A stretch of 64,000 bases of DNA from Chlorobaculum thiosulfatiphilum. Its GTDB lineage: Bacteria > Bacteroidota > Chlorobiia > Chlorobiales > Chlorobiaceae. The notes beneath the pieces were generated by a model, which was given only the letters and a program-made list of their open reading frames with translations, had not been told where the DNA came from and did no database searches. The stretch spans positions 56,628 through 120,627 of the forward strand of contig NZ_VDCH01000006.1 in NCBI RefSeq assembly GCF_006265165.1, in the 5' to 3' direction. This document shows, piece after piece, positions 29,046-38,409 of the stretch; the first letter of the stretch is position 1; each line of letters starts with the position of its first letter. Position numbers and translations under genes: made by a program.

Positions 29046-29540
29046 TTACCGGCAATTCCCGCACTCGAAATCGAGCAGCCGCCGTTTCATTTCCGTACCG
29101 CCCCGGTACCCGCCAATCCGCCCTCCGACCGCAACGACCCGATGGCACGGCACGATGATCGGCAGCGGATTCCGCGCGCACGCCGTCCCCACGGCCCGCG
29201 CCGCGCCCAGCGAGCCGATCGCCGCCGCCAGCTCGCCATACGACGCCGTCGCGCCATACGGAATGCGGAGCATCGCCTGCCGAACCCGCCGCTCGAATGC
29301 AGATCGTGGCTCGACCAGCGGCAGCGAAAACTCCCGCAACCGCCCCGCAAACCACGCATCGAGCTGCCCGAACGCCTCGTCGAGAAGCGGCGAACCGGGA
29401 GCACTGACGGCCGTGGCCGGTTCGTCGTGCATGAACAAAAGTTGAGTAAGCGCTCCCCCGTGCGCCCTGATGCCGATCAGCCCGACAGGCGTCCGGCGGC
29501 AGGAAAACGAGCTGTAATTGGATAGTATGGACTCAAACAT
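29046..29540 (-). CDS. ogt: Methylated-DNA--protein-cysteine methyltransferase
   Basis: Suicide repair enzyme that removes O6-alkyl groups from guanine. The active-site motif is IVPCHRVV with the acceptor cysteine near residue 134, preceded by ATASYGELAAAIG (winged-helix recognition helix) and followed by GGYRGG. The 164-residue length fits a stand-alone Ogt. The N-terminal domain is short and divergent. It has its own gap upstream and may be expressed independently of the efflux operon. Confidence 0.93.
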   Translation of the reverse strand: MFESILSNYSSFSCRRTPVGLIGIRAHGGALTQLLFMHDEPATAVSAPGSPLLDEAFGQLDAWFAGRLREFSLPLVEPRSAFERRVRQAMLRIPYGATASYGELAAAIGSLGAARAVGTACARNPLPIIVPCHRVVAVGGRIGGYRGGTEMKRRLLDFECGNCR

Positions 29541-29708
29541 GGATGGGTTATCTCAAAAAAATGGAACAGAACAGAGATTATGGAACTATCGTGCAGGCAA
29601 CGCGCACTTTTTTATCAAGCTTTCTCGGCCAGTATTTCGACAAGTCACTGTTGATACAAATCTCAATCGCTTACTGAATCAACCAGTTCCGTTGATACCC
29701 CGCGCCCC

Positions 29709-30458
29709 TCAAAGCATCAGCAACCCGCCAGAGACCGGGATGTAGCAGCCGGTCACGAAACGGCTGTGGCTGGAGGCGACGGCGAGCACCACTCCGGCGA
29801 TGTCTTCCGGGAGGGCGACGCGCCTGAGCGGGGCCATCTCGCCGATCATCGCTTTCTGCTCTTCCGGCAGCCAGGCCGTGGCGTCGGTGAGCGTCAGGCC
29901 GGGGGCGACCACGTTGACGCGAATGCCGAAGGGGCCAACCTCTTCGGCGAGTGAGCGGACGAAAGCGTCGAGGCCCGATTTCGCGGTGGAATGGACGATA
30001 AATCCCGGCGAGGAGTGGCGCGACAGGGTGCTCGAAATGGCGATGATGCTGCCCGATTTCCGCTCGATCATGCGCGGCAACACAGCCTGGCAGCAGAAAA
30101 AGATCGACTTCAGCTCGCCGGTAAGCTTGGCCTCGAACTCGTCCCAGGCAAATTGCGTGAATGGCTTGGCCGGGAAACCGATCGCGGCGTTGCCGACGAG
30201 TAGATCGACCGGGCCGAGGCGCTCTTCGACCTCCGCGACCATCGCCCGCACCTGCGCTTCGTCGCGAACGTCCGCCCGAACGGCCATCGCCCTGCCGCCA
30301 GCCTGCGTGATCTCATCGACGAGGGCGCGAGCCGCGCTTTCGCTCTGGAAGTAATTGACCGCCACCGCCGCCCCCTCGGCGGCAAGCAGCGTCGCCGTAG
30401 CCCGCCCAATCCCCCGGCTCGCGCCCGTTACCAATGCGACTTTGTTTTTCATATCCAT
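29709..30458 (-). CDS. Short-chain dehydrogenase/reductase with altered catalytic motif
   Basis: A 249-residue classical SDR of the FabG type. The NAD(P) motif TGASRGIG is at residues 11-18 and the NAG-equivalent is NAAIG near residue 90. The catalytic serine lies in IIAISSTLS (about residue 140). Where YxxxK is expected the sequence is HSTAK, so the catalytic tyrosine is histidine. The codon is plainly CAT in the DNA. The C-terminus (CYIPVSGGLLML) is normal. Either the enzyme uses a different proton donor or it has lost reductase activity. The substrate is unknown and the neighbours give no clue. Confidence 0.9.
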   Translation of the reverse strand: MDMKNKVALVTGASRGIGRATATLLAAEGAAVAVNYFQSESAARALVDEITQAGGRAMAVRADVRDEAQVRAMVAEVEERLGPVDLLVGNAAIGFPAKPFTQFAWDEFEAKLTGELKSIFFCCQAVLPRMIERKSGSIIAISSTLSRHSSPGFIVHSTAKSGLDAFVRSLAEEVGPFGIRVNVVAPGLTLTDATAWLPEEQKAMIGEMAPLRRVALPEDIAGVVLAVASSHSRFVTGCYIPVSGGLLML

Positions 30459-30536
30459 GATTTTTGAGATTTCGTTGTACCATTGAAATATATCGAACAG
30501 AACATTGACGGGCTATGGTCTTTCATCCGTTAACCA

Positions 30537-30920
30537 ATGAATAATTCAAAACTTCGCGGGCTGTTTCGGCTCCTCCGGTTTGAACTGTCGTTCGCGGCGG
30601 GGGCTTGCGTGGTGCTGGCCGAGGTGCTGGCGCTTGGTGGTTGGCCGACATTGCGCATGGGAATTTTCGGATTTCTCAGTGTTTTCAGCATCGCGGCGGC
30701 GGTGCTGGCGCTGAATGACCTGTTCGACATCGAGACCGACCGCATCAACGCGCCGTCGCGCCCGCTGCCTGCCGAGGTGGTGACAAAGCGCGAGGCGCTC
30801 GAGGTCGAGGGCGACTGCTTCGGCGCGGGCGTACTCTCCGCTGTTCCCGAATTTATGCGGAGTCCGAAAAAAGCGAAACCATCGACCGGAGAGCTGTTCG
30901 ATTTCGAGAAAGACGGGTAA
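30537..30920 (+). pseudogene. Truncated UbiA-family prenyltransferase
   Basis: The first ~85 residues match the N-terminus of UbiA-type prenyltransferases: a hydrophobic helix (FAAGACVVLAEVLAL), a second helix and the aspartate-rich site NDLFDIETDRINAPSRPLP near residues 60-78. After this the sequence (GVLSAVPEFMRSPKKAKPST) no longer resembles the family and stops at residue 127. Intact enzymes have about 280-310 residues and a second Asp-rich motif, absent here in any frame. It is therefore a 3'-deleted remnant. It resembles the geranylgeranylglyceryl-phosphate/chlorophyll-synthase side of the family. Confidence 0.75.
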
Positions 30921-31082
30921 CAACAAGAAAACAGCACTGGCTGGTCACGTTGAACGAAAACCCTCCTCTACCTCTTCTAATATTTTGAATATTCAACATA
31001 TTAAGGTACTCTTAAAAATAGACCACTTATCATATAGCAGTCACAGTATATTCTGAGGGATCACCCCAAAATTGATACCCCT

Positions 31083-33011
31083 ATGCTATTCAAATATCTG
31101 GATTTCGATCTGTTCAAAGACTTTCCCGAACCGATCTTTGTCATGGCCCAGGACGGCGCCATCCTCGCAGCCAACCACGTCTTCTCTTCGAGATTCGAGA
31201 GCATTTCTGAAAATATCATCGGACGTAATGTCTTCGAGCTGCTTGCCGAAATCAACGCGCCGCCTGAAGTCATCGCCAACCGGAAGAACAAAACCGAAGA
31301 GGTGCTTCGAACCGGCAAGCCTCTGGCCATCGATGAGCCGATGGATGGCCAGAGATGGAGAAGCTCGATCTATCCGGTTTCTGATGCCGACGGCAAAATC
31401 GAAAAACTGCTGGTATTGGTGCAAAACGTTACCGAGCAATCAACGACCGAAGCGGAAATGAAGGAGTTCCGGGCAAAGATGGATTTCGCACTTGAAAGCA
31501 GCCATGTCAGCGTCTGGTCGTTCGATGTTGACAATGATATTCTTCTGAGAACGGTGGAGCATGATCGCATTTTCGGCTATGATTCGCTCGTGCCAAACTG
31601 GAAGTTTGAACGGTTTCTGGGTCATATTCACCCCGATGATCTGCCGACGGTGATGGGGATTTACGAAAGTTCAATGGCGAACCGCTCGGATCTCAATCAG
31701 GAGTTCCGTATTCGACGAGTGGATGGAGAAGTCCGGTGGATCAATCTGATTGGCACCTTCCGCTTCGTCAAACAGGGCGAGTCCCGGCATATTGTAGGAA
31801 TCATTCTCGATGTCACGGAGAAAAAACTTGCCGCCCTCGAGCTTGAAGAGTTGCAGACGCAGCTTCAGCACCTTCAGAAAATGGAGATGGTCGGCCAGCT
31901 CGCCGGCGGAATCGCCCATGACTTCAACAACGCGCTGACCGCCATTATCGGCAATATCGAACTGGCGCTCGCCAAAATCGAGCCGTCGCTTTCTGTGGCC
32001 AAAAACCTCCGGGATGCCCATCAATCGGCTGTGCGTTCAGCTCAACTGACCCGTCAGCTTCTGGGGTTCGCCCGCAAACAGATGCGTCTTCCGAAAGCGA
32101 CCTCCCTGAATCAGGAAATGGAAAATCTCATTCCGATGCTCAGGCCCCTTATCAGCGAACAGATCGAGTGCGTCTGGATGCCGGGTGAGCATGTGCCGGA
32201 CATTTTCATCGATCCGACCCAGCTCGATCAGTTATTAACCAATCTCTGCGTCAACGCCAAGGACGCGATTGAAGAAGCAGGAACCGGAACCATAACCATT
32301 TCGACGGCCACGGCGCATGTCGAAAAGAAGGATTGCGCCAACGGGCACCCCTGCCAGAGTCCCGGCGATTACGCTGTACTTTCGGTGACCGACACCGGAA
32401 GCGGCATCGACTGCGCGGTGATGCCCCATATTTTCGAGCCGTTCTTCACGACCAAGCCGGTAGGAAAAGGCACCGGACTCGGCCTTTCGACGGTCTATGG
32501 CATCGTCAGGCAAAACAACGGCTACATCGACTGCCAGAGCGCGGCGGGCAAGGGCGCGACATTCACCATCTTTCTCCCGAAGCATCAGGAAGGCGATGTG
32601 GACGCCCTGATCAAGGCCGCCATGCAAAGCCTCAAGCCCCAAAAAAAAACGGTGCTGCTGGTCGAAGACGAGCCAAACATTCTCGATATTCTCAAGCTGG
32701 CGCTCGAAGACAAGGGTTACAGGGTCATCGAAGCGCTCGATGCCGAAAGCGCCCTGCTCATCGCCGGGACGCGCAAAGAGAAGATCGATCTTCTGGCGAC
32801 CGATATCGTGCTTCCTCGGATGAATGGCATCGAACTGAGCAAACAGTTGCAGGCCCGCTTTCCGGAGCTGCAATTGCTGTTCATGTCCGGGTTCGCTTTC
32901 GAGAATACCGGCAGTAACGGAAAAACGGCAAAACCCGTTAATTTTATCAGTAAACCGTTCACCATTCCCGACTTCATGAACATGGTTCGCCAGGTCATGC
33001 AGCCGAAGTAA
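31083..33011 (+). CDS. PAS hybrid histidine kinase
   Basis: A 642-residue soluble sensor kinase. Two PAS domains lie at about residues 10-118 and 125-255. The kinase core has [17 protein letters not shown] near residue 278, [14 protein letters not shown] near residue 385, TDTGSGID and [14 protein letters not shown] receiver domain begins [16 protein letters not shown] near residue 523, with the acceptor aspartate in [12 protein letters not shown]. It shares layout with the kinase at 18846. The pentapeptide-repeat gene follows after 18 bases and may be co-transcribed. Confidence 0.93.
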   Translation: MLFKYLDFDLFKDFPEPIFVMAQDGAILAANHVFSSRFESISENIIGRNVFELLAEINAPPEVIANRKNKTEEVLRTGKPLAIDEPMDGQRWRSSIYPVSDADGKIEKLLVLVQNVTEQSTTEAEMKEFRAKMDFALESSHVSVWSFDVDNDILLRTVEHDRIFGYDSLVPNWKFERFLGHIHPDDLPTVMGIYESSMANRSDLNQEFRIRRVDGEVRWINLIGTFRFVKQGESRHIVGIILDVTEKKLAALELEELQTQLQHLQKMEMVGQLAGGIAHDFNNALTAIIGNIELALAKIEPSLSVAKNLRDAHQSAVRSAQLTRQLLGFARKQMRLPKATSLNQEMENLIPMLRPLISEQIECVWMPGEHVPDIFIDPTQLDQLLTNLCVNAKDAIEEAGTGTITISTATAHVEKKDCANGHPCQSPGDYAVLSVTDTGSGIDCAVMPHIFEPFFTTKPVGKGTGLGLSTVYGIVRQNNGYIDCQSAAGKGATFTIFLPKHQEGDVDALIKAAMQSLKPQKKTVLLVEDEPNILDILKLALEDKGYRVIEALDAESALLIAGTRKEKIDLLATDIVLPRMNGIELSKQLQARFPELQLLFMSGFAFENTGSNGKTAKPVNFISKPFTIPDFMNMVRQVMQPK

Positions 33012-33029
33012 TTCCGCACAGCTCGCGCC

Positions 33030-33611
33030 ATGAAGAAAAAATCGATGGAGCCGGTAACCGGCAAGGTGTTCGAGCGGATCGCTTCCGGCGACTTCGACAC
33101 AAGCGCGGGCGTGTACGAAGGATGCCGCTTCGTGCAGTGCAACTTCGCGCAGGCCGGTTTTTCGGGCCTCGTGTTCCGGGAGTGCGCCTTCGAGCAGTGC
33201 GACCTGAGCATGGCCAGGCTTGCCGGAGCGTCGCTTCAGGAGGTGCGCTTCTCCGACTGCAAGCTGCTCGGTGTGCAGTTCGGCGAGTGCCGGAAGCTGC
33301 TGCTGGAGATGAGCTTCGAGCGCTGCATGATGAGGCTGGCTGTTTTTGTCGGCCTCGATCTGAAGAACACACGCTTCTCCGGCTGTGACTTGCAGGAGGC
33401 CGATTTCACCGACGCGAACCTCGTCGGCGCGCTCTTTGACGACTGCGACCTCCGGCTCGCGATCTTCTTTCACGCCAATCTCGAAAAGGCCGATTTCCGC
33501 ACCGCCTTCAACTTCTCGATCCCGCCCGAATCGAACCGCCTGCGAAAAGCGAAGTTTTCGCTGCATGGCCTGCCCGGCCTGCTCGACGGCTACGGCATCG
33601 AGATCGAGTGA
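33030..33611 (+). CDS. Pentapeptide-repeat protein
   Basis: A 193-residue protein made largely of A(D/N)LXX-type pentapeptides, clearest in FSGCDLQEADFTDANLVGAL and CDLRLAIFFHANLEKADFRT. These fold as a right-handed quadrilateral beta-helix. No signal peptide is present. Some cytosolic members mimic DNA and protect gyrase, but nothing here identifies a target. The many cysteines at repeat positions are typical. It directly follows the hybrid kinase gene. Confidence 0.88.
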   Translation: MKKKSMEPVTGKVFERIASGDFDTSAGVYEGCRFVQCNFAQAGFSGLVFRECAFEQCDLSMARLAGASLQEVRFSDCKLLGVQFGECRKLLLEMSFERCMMRLAVFVGLDLKNTRFSGCDLQEADFTDANLVGALFDDCDLRLAIFFHANLEKADFRTAFNFSIPPESNRLRKAKFSLHGLPGLLDGYGIEIE

Positions 33612-33926
33612 CCGGCTGAGTGCGGGCTTGCAAATACAGAGGTTGTCATTCTGAGAGTTAAAATTCAAGAACCCTTTTTATATATTTCAACCAGAAAATC
33701 TTTACCGATTTTTTTCTGTTTTTACAGCGACAAAAAAGCTCATAACAGAGAACGCCCCTGATTCCCTGTACCATGAACAATCATCGACAAGAATATCCAT
33801 CTGGTTGTTCAATCAACCGCATGAGGAAAAACAGTGTCCGGGTTTTCAGGAACCTGACTGAACAGCTCTCTCGATGCACAGAATCATTGCGGATTTCCGA
33901 GCGTATGGTTTTACTCTATCGTCACT
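33612..33926. other. Gene-free intergenic region
   Basis: About 315 bases with no supportable gene. The first half is AT-rich with several T-runs (TTTTTTTCTGTTTTTAC near 33710). It probably holds the end of the pentapeptide transcript and the promoter of the CAP-domain gene. No strong hairpin was seen. Confidence 0.35.
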
Positions 33927-34682
33927 ATGGCTGGTTATCGTAAAGCAACATTGATACTTGTCGTGCTCTTGCAGGCCTTTGTCGCGTGGCGGAGCAGCGA
34001 CGCTGATTTGCCCGGCGCGATGCATACCTGGAGCGCCGGAGAGCGGAATGTGCAGATGCAATGCGCCGATGACGACGTTACGCCTGAAGAGCGCGCCGGA
34101 CATGCGAGCTACATGACTCCGAGCGAACTGGAGGTTATCGCGGAAATCAATCTGTTGAGAAGGGATCCGGCAGAATACGCCCGTCTTCGCCTCGCGCCGC
34201 TCAGAATCTATTACCACGGAAAACTCTTCTTTCATCCCGACAGAAGTCCGGTTGCCATACAGACCCACGAAGGAGTCGCCGCGCTTGACGAATGTATCCG
34301 CGATCTGGAAAACGCCAAGCCGTTGCCAACGGTCTTTCCATGCGAAGGACTGACGCTGGCCGCCCGCGAAATGACGCAAGACCAAGGAACGACGAAACGC
34401 ACCGGTCATGTAGGCAGCGGCGGCACGAGGATGCCTGAGCGGATCGGACGTTATGGAGAATGGAACAGACTGATTGCGGAAAACATCTCTTACGGCTTCA
34501 GGAAACCGAAAGACATCATCGCCTTTCTGCTCATCGATGACGGCGTACCAGACCGTGGGCACAGGGTAACCCTGCTTGACCGGGAGCTGAATCGCGTCGG
34601 CGTTTCCATTGGTTCGCACCGGCGATACAAATACATGTGCGTCACGGATTTCGCCGCCGGATACAAGACAAACAAACCATAG
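33927..34682 (+). CDS. Exported CAP (SCP/PR-1) domain protein
   Basis: A 251-residue protein with an N-terminal signal-like helix (ATLILVVLLQAFVAW). The CAP domain starts at SELEVIAEINLLRRDPAEYA (about residue 66) and includes GLTLAAREMTQDQ, TGHVGSGG with the CAP histidine, ERIGRYGEWNRLIAENISYG, and GHRVTLLDRELNRVGV with the second histidine and family C-terminal strand. CAP proteins act outside the cytoplasm, and several bacterial members are of unknown activity. It is monocistronic as far as can be seen. Confidence 0.88.
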   Translation: MAGYRKATLILVVLLQAFVAWRSSDADLPGAMHTWSAGERNVQMQCADDDVTPEERAGHASYMTPSELEVIAEINLLRRDPAEYARLRLAPLRIYYHGKLFFHPDRSPVAIQTHEGVAALDECIRDLENAKPLPTVFPCEGLTLAAREMTQDQGTTKRTGHVGSGGTRMPERIGRYGEWNRLIAENISYGFRKPKDIIAFLLIDDGVPDRGHRVTLLDRELNRVGVSIGSHRRYKYMCVTDFAAGYKTNKP

Positions 34683-34789
34683 CGCTCGCGCCCGCATCAT
34701 CCTCGACCGCGTACATCGAAAAAACGCGAGCCTTCGCGAAAGTCGAGGTACGCAGATTCAAGCCTCGCCCTCCCCTGATCCGAACCCCG

Positions 34790-34852
34790 TGAAACGAAAA
34801 AAGCTCCCGGTGTTGCCGGAAGCTTTTTGTTCGTCGCGGAGAGGGAGGGATT
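34790..34852. repeat. 63-bp direct repeat, distal copy
   Basis: Identical, base for base, to 34994-35056. It contains a terminator hairpin (34798-34828) followed by CGGAGAGGGAGGGATT, which on the minus strand is the last 16 bases of the tRNA-Ser gene at 35041. After GGGATT the two copies diverge. The distal copy therefore carries a tRNA 3' end with no tRNA gene attached. Confidence 0.9.
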
Positions 34853-34993
34853 GATTCGCTCCAGCCGACTTGTCGGCTGCCGCTCACCCCTGCGGGGGTT
34901 GCCTGCGGCATCGAACCTCGCCCGGCTTCGCCGGTCAAGGTTTCAAACCCTCTTTTCGGGTTCGACTCCCTCCCCTTCTCGATCCGCACCACC
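34853..34993. other. Spacer of small hairpins and a tRNA-like relic
   Basis: The 141 bases between the 63-bp repeats include three compact hairpins: AGCCGAC-TT-GTCGGCT (34863-34878), CCCC-TGC-GGGG, and CCGG-CTTCG-CCGG. Near its right end CGGGTTCGACTCCCTCCCC on the plus strand resembles the T-arm and acceptor end of the local tRNA-Ser genes (GGGTTCGAATCCCTCCC), in the opposite orientation. No protein gene is supported. Confidence 0.5.
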
Positions 34994-35056
34994 TGAAACG
35001 AAAAAAGCTCCCGGTGTTGCCGGAAGCTTTTTGTTCGTCGCGGAGAGGGAGGGATT
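34994..35056. repeat. 63-bp direct repeat, tRNA-proximal copy
   Basis: The copy attached to the intact tRNA-Ser(GCU) gene. Its right-hand 16 bases are the 3' end of that tRNA and its left part is the tRNA's terminator. The period between copies is 204 bases. Confidence 0.9.
35002..35032 (-). terminator. Terminator of the tRNA-Ser cluster
   Basis: AAAAAGCTCCCGG and CCGGAAGCTTTTT pair over 13 positions with one mismatch around a TGTTG loop. A and T runs flank the stem on both sides. It starts 9 bases beyond the tRNA 3' end. A duplicate lies at 34798-34828. Confidence 0.8.
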
Positions 35057-35130
35057 CGAACCCTCGGTAGCTCTAATCGAACTACGTCGGTTTAGCAAAC
35101 CGGTGCCTTCAGCCGCTCGGCCACCTCTCC
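35041..35130 (-). tRNA. tRNA-Ser (anticodon GCU)
   Basis: On the minus strand the gene runs GGAGAGG...CCTCTCC with G as discriminator base. The anticodon loop is TTTGCTAA, giving GCU, which reads AGC/AGU. A long variable arm (CGACGTAGTTCGATTAGAGCTAC region) and T-loop GGTTCGAATCC are present, as expected for a class II serine tRNA of 90 bases. CCA is not encoded. Confidence 0.95.
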
Positions 35131-35142
35131 TGAACTTTGGCG

Positions 35143-35225
35143 CGGAGGATGAGGGACTCGAACCCCCATGGGCGCAAACCCGGCAGTTTTCAAGACTGCT
35201 GCCTTACCAATTAGGCTAATCCTCC
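35143..35225 (-). tRNA. tRNA-Ser (anticodon UGA)
   Basis: The acceptor stem is GGAGGAT/ATCCTCC with discriminator G. The anticodon stem-loop GCAGT-CTTGAAA-ACTGC gives UGA, reading UCN codons. The variable arm (CGGGTTTGCGCCCATG) is long, consistent with serine class II. T-loop is GGTTCGAGTCC. It is 12 bases from tRNA-Ser(GCU), so they are probably one transcript. Confidence 0.9.
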
Positions 35226-35306
35226 AACGTATGTAAAGAACGGATGTGAAGATAGCGATTTACCTGAAAATTGCCAGCAAAAAATCGCTTTCCCTGTTTT
35301 TCCTGG

Positions 35307-35394
35307 CGGAGAGGGAGGGATTCGAACCCTCGAGGGCTGTTACACCCTACCCGCTTTCCAGGCGAGCGCACTAGACCAACTATGCGACCTCTCC
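35307..35394 (-). tRNA. tRNA-Ser (anticodon GGA)
   Basis: The acceptor stem GGAGAGG/CCTCTCC and discriminator G are the same as in tRNA-Ser(GCU). The anticodon stem-loop CTCGC-CTGGAAA-GCGGG gives GGA, reading UCC/UCU. The long variable arm (TAGGGTGTAACAGCCCTCG) and GGTTCGAATCC are clear. It is the first gene of the three-gene leftward serine tRNA cluster. Confidence 0.95.
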
Positions 35395-35573
35395 GTTTGT
35401 AACGGGTTGCAATGTACAACTCGTTTTCGTTTTTTAAAAACTCCCGTTCAACTTTTTGGACAAAGAAAAATCACCAACAGCGCGGCCCGGATGCTTCGCG
35501 TCGTTGTCATTCCGTGCTCACTTTCGTAAATTGGCGGATTCATTTTTGCCGCAATCTCTTAACCTTGCTCCCT

Positions 35574-37058
35574 ATGGATAAAATTCTTTATGATGCGCTG
35601 ACCTTCGATGACGTGTTGCTCGTTCCCGCATATTCCAACGTACTTCCCAAAGAGACCGTCGTCAAATCGCGGCTTACCCGGCAGATCGAACTCAACATCC
35701 CGCTGGTAAGCGCGGCCATGGACACCGTCACCGAAGCCGAGCTGGCCATCGCTCTCGCTCGCGCGGGAGGTATCGGCATCATCCACAAGAATCTCTCCAT
35801 AGACGAACAGGCCCGGCAGGTCGCCAAAGTCAAGCGCTTCGAAAGCGGCATCATTCGCAATCCCATCCACCTGTTCGAGGACGCGACCATCCAGGATGCC
35901 ATTGAGCTGATGATCCGCCACTCCATTTCGGGCATTCCGGTGGTAGAGCATCCGACCGCCGAAGGGTGTCTGTTGCTCAAGGGCATTGTCACCAACCGTG
36001 ACCTGCGCATGACCGCGTCATCCAACAAGAAGATCACCACCATCATGACGACCACGCTCGTCACGGCCAAAGAGGACATCGACCTGTTGGCCGCCGAGGA
36101 GATTCTCATGCAGAACAAGATCGAAAAGCTCCTCGTCATCGACGACGACGGCTACCTCAAAGGCCTCATCACCTTCAAGGATATCCAGAAGCGCAAGCAG
36201 TGCCCGGACGCATGCAAGGACTCGCAGGGCCGGCTCCGGGCGGGCGCGGCGGTCGGCATCCGCGCCAACACGATATCGCGCGTCGATGCGCTGGTGGCGG
36301 CGGGCGTTGACGTCGTGGCGGTCGATACGGCGCACGGCCACAGCCAGGCGGTGCTCGACATGGTGGCCACCATCAAGCAGAAATATCCGGAATTGCAGGT
36401 GATCGCCGGTAACGTGGCGACGCCGGAAGCGGTCAGGGATCTGGTCAAGGCCGGAGCCGACGCCGTGAAGGTTGGCATCGGGCCGGGCAGCATCTGCACG
36501 ACGCGCATCGTGGCGGGCGTCGGTATGCCGCAGCTCACCGCCGTCATGAATTGCGCCGAAGAGGCCAGGAAAACCGGCACGCCGGTCATCGCCGACGGCG
36601 GCATCAAATACAGCGGCGATATTTCCAAAGCGATCGCGGCGGGCGCCGATTCGGTGATGATGGGCAGCGTCTTCGCAGGCACCGACGAAAGCCCCGGCGA
36701 GACGATCCTCTACGAAGGCCGCCGCTTCAAGGCGTACCGCGGCATGGGCTCGCTCGGCGCGATGTCGGAGCCGGAGGGCAGCAGCGACCGCTACTTTCAG
36801 GACGCTTCGGCGGAGACGAAAAAGTACGTGCCCGAAGGCATCGAGGGTCGGATTCCGGCCAAGGGCAAGCTCGACGAGGTGGTCTATCAGCTCATCGGCG
36901 GCCTGAAATCCTCGATGGGCTACTGCGGCGTCAGAACCATCACGGAGCTGAAGGAGAACACTCGCTTCGTGCGAATCACCTCGGCTGGCCTCCGCGAAAG
37001 CCACCCGCACGACGTGATGATCACCAAGGAGGCACCGAACTACTCGACCTCTGCATAA
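35574..37058 (+). CDS. guaB: Inosine-5'-monophosphate dehydrogenase
   Basis: NAD-dependent oxidation of IMP to XMP, the committed step to GMP. The 494-residue protein starts [20 protein letters not shown]. Two CBS domains (Bateman module) lie at about residues 95-215. The active-site loop [17 protein letters not shown] carries the catalytic cysteine, and MGSLGAM and the flap region follow. I chose the ATG at 35574, where homology begins, over the in-frame start at 35412. A strong terminator follows at once. Confidence 0.97.
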   Translation: MDKILYDALTFDDVLLVPAYSNVLPKETVVKSRLTRQIELNIPLVSAAMDTVTEAELAIALARAGGIGIIHKNLSIDEQARQVAKVKRFESGIIRNPIHLFEDATIQDAIELMIRHSISGIPVVEHPTAEGCLLLKGIVTNRDLRMTASSNKKITTIMTTTLVTAKEDIDLLAAEEILMQNKIEKLLVIDDDGYLKGLITFKDIQKRKQCPDACKDSQGRLRAGAAVGIRANTISRVDALVAAGVDVVAVDTAHGHSQAVLDMVATIKQKYPELQVIAGNVATPEAVRDLVKAGADAVKVGIGPGSICTTRIVAGVGMPQLTAVMNCAEEARKTGTPVIADGGIKYSGDISKAIAAGADSVMMGSVFAGTDESPGETILYEGRRFKAYRGMGSLGAMSEPEGSSDRYFQDASAETKKYVPEGIEGRIPAKGKLDEVVYQLIGGLKSSMGYCGVRTITELKENTRFVRITSAGLRESHPHDVMITKEAPNYSTSA

Positions 37059-37077
37059 AAAGTCCCGCACCACACCC

Positions 37078-37114
37078 GCTAAAACCCCGGATCGAACCCG
37101 GGGTTTTAGCGTTT
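37078..37114 (+). terminator. Rho-independent terminator after guaB
   Basis: GCTAAAACCCCGG (37078-37090) and CCGGGGTTTTAGC (37098-37110) form a perfect 13-bp stem with a 7-base loop, followed by GTTTT. It begins 20 bases past the guaB stop. Confidence 0.9.
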
Positions 37115-37293
37115 TGCGAACTGATCCGCCTGATCAAACATATCTAAAACACAAACTTTTTCTCCCTGCTACGTTCATCAAACCCTATAAAACACTGCTC
37201 TGAAAATGCTTATTTTAGGATAAGCACAGCGCTCCCTCATCGGGATTGAATCACAACTTTCAGGCCTCACCAATTCTGCAAGCAATACGTACC

Positions 37294-38400
37294 ATGCTTA
37301 AAGCGATCCGTTTCATTGTTCCCGCCCTGATTTTCACCCTCCTCCTCTCAGCTTGTTCAGGAATCCAGGATTCCGGCCTCTCGGAAAAGCAGATCGAAAA
37401 ACTGGTGCGCGCATCGAGACCCGGCAACCCTTCTCCGGAAATATGGGCAAGGGCCATCAAGGAGAGCCTCGAAGAGCTGGGCCAGCCTGTTGACAAGGAG
37501 CATGTCAGCGCCGTGTGCGCCGTCATTTCGCAGGTCAGCGCCTTTTCGATTTCGCCGAAAAACTCGCGAATGGCGAGCATTCTGCGTAAAAAGATCGAGA
37601 CTGCCGAGTCGAACGAGGTGCTGCGGCTCCTCATCGAAACCCGACTGGATCAGAGCGCCTCGAACGGCAGGAGCTTCCGCGAGAACATCGACTCGATCTC
37701 GAGCGAACTGGACTTCGAGAAGTGGTATGACGAATTCACCTCGGCGAGCATCACCAAGCCGATTCTGCTCGTCCTGAAAAAGGATGCAAGCGACCTGATT
37801 ACCACCGCTGGTTCGATGCAGGTGTCGGTGAAGTTCGCCGAAGAGTACCCGAAAAAGCCCCGGAACGCCGGTGGCGGCAACGTGCGCGACATGCTCTACA
37901 CCTGCAAGGGCGGCATCTTCTACGGAACGGCTTACCTGCTCGACTACAAGCACAACTACGACGACTGGAAGTATGTCTTCGCCGATTTCAACGCGGGCCA
38001 CTACACCAGCCGCAATGCCGGATTCCAGAAGATGCTGGCGAGGCTGACGCGCAGGCAGGTTGACACGGACGGTGACCTGATGAACTACGAAAACGGCGAT
38101 GCAGCCCCGTCGGTCACGTACGTGACCTTCCTCAATTTCCTGAAGAAAAAAGAGATCGAATTCGACGAAAAGCAGGTCATGAAGGATTTCTCGAAGGAGA
38201 AAAGCTACGAATTCGAGGAGACCTGGTCATACAAAACGCTCGCGGAACTGTACAAAAAGCGGTACGGTCGCCCGATCTACGCCGTACTGCCCGACATTCC
38301 GATCAACAGCCCGAAATTCGTCAGCAAGAACCTCAGCACGAAATGGTTCGCCAACCGCGTAAAAGAGCGTTACAACCGCTGCATGAGAACGAGAATTTGA
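37294..38400 (+). CDS. DUF1615 family lipoprotein
   Basis: A 368-residue exported protein. The signal peptide MLKAIRFIVPALIFTLLLSAC ends in an LSAC lipobox, so the mature N-terminus is a lipidated cysteine. The body includes NPEIWARAIKES-like helices, GIFYGTAYLLDY, FADFNAGHYTSRNAGFQKML and DGDLMNYENG, the arrangement of DUF1615. The FNAGHY..RNA segment has a lysozyme-like feel, but no activity is established. I chose the ATG at 37294 over 37246 because the signal peptide starts there. Confidence 0.85.
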   Translation: MLKAIRFIVPALIFTLLLSACSGIQDSGLSEKQIEKLVRASRPGNPSPEIWARAIKESLEELGQPVDKEHVSAVCAVISQVSAFSISPKNSRMASILRKKIETAESNEVLRLLIETRLDQSASNGRSFRENIDSISSELDFEKWYDEFTSASITKPILLVLKKDASDLITTAGSMQVSVKFAEEYPKKPRNAGGGNVRDMLYTCKGGIFYGTAYLLDYKHNYDDWKYVFADFNAGHYTSRNAGFQKMLARLTRRQVDTDGDLMNYENGDAAPSVTYVTFLNFLKKKEIEFDEKQVMKDFSKEKSYEFEETWSYKTLAELYKKRYGRPIYAVLPDIPINSPKFVSKNLSTKWFANRVKERYNRCMRTRI

Positions 38401-38409
38401 GGGGTGGCG

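Noticed and set aside
34642..34992. 116-codon minus-strand frame across the 63-bp repeat region
   Set aside because: It overlaps a tRNA terminator copy and repeat spacer; the GRESNP-type peptide is a common artefact of tRNA-end sequence.
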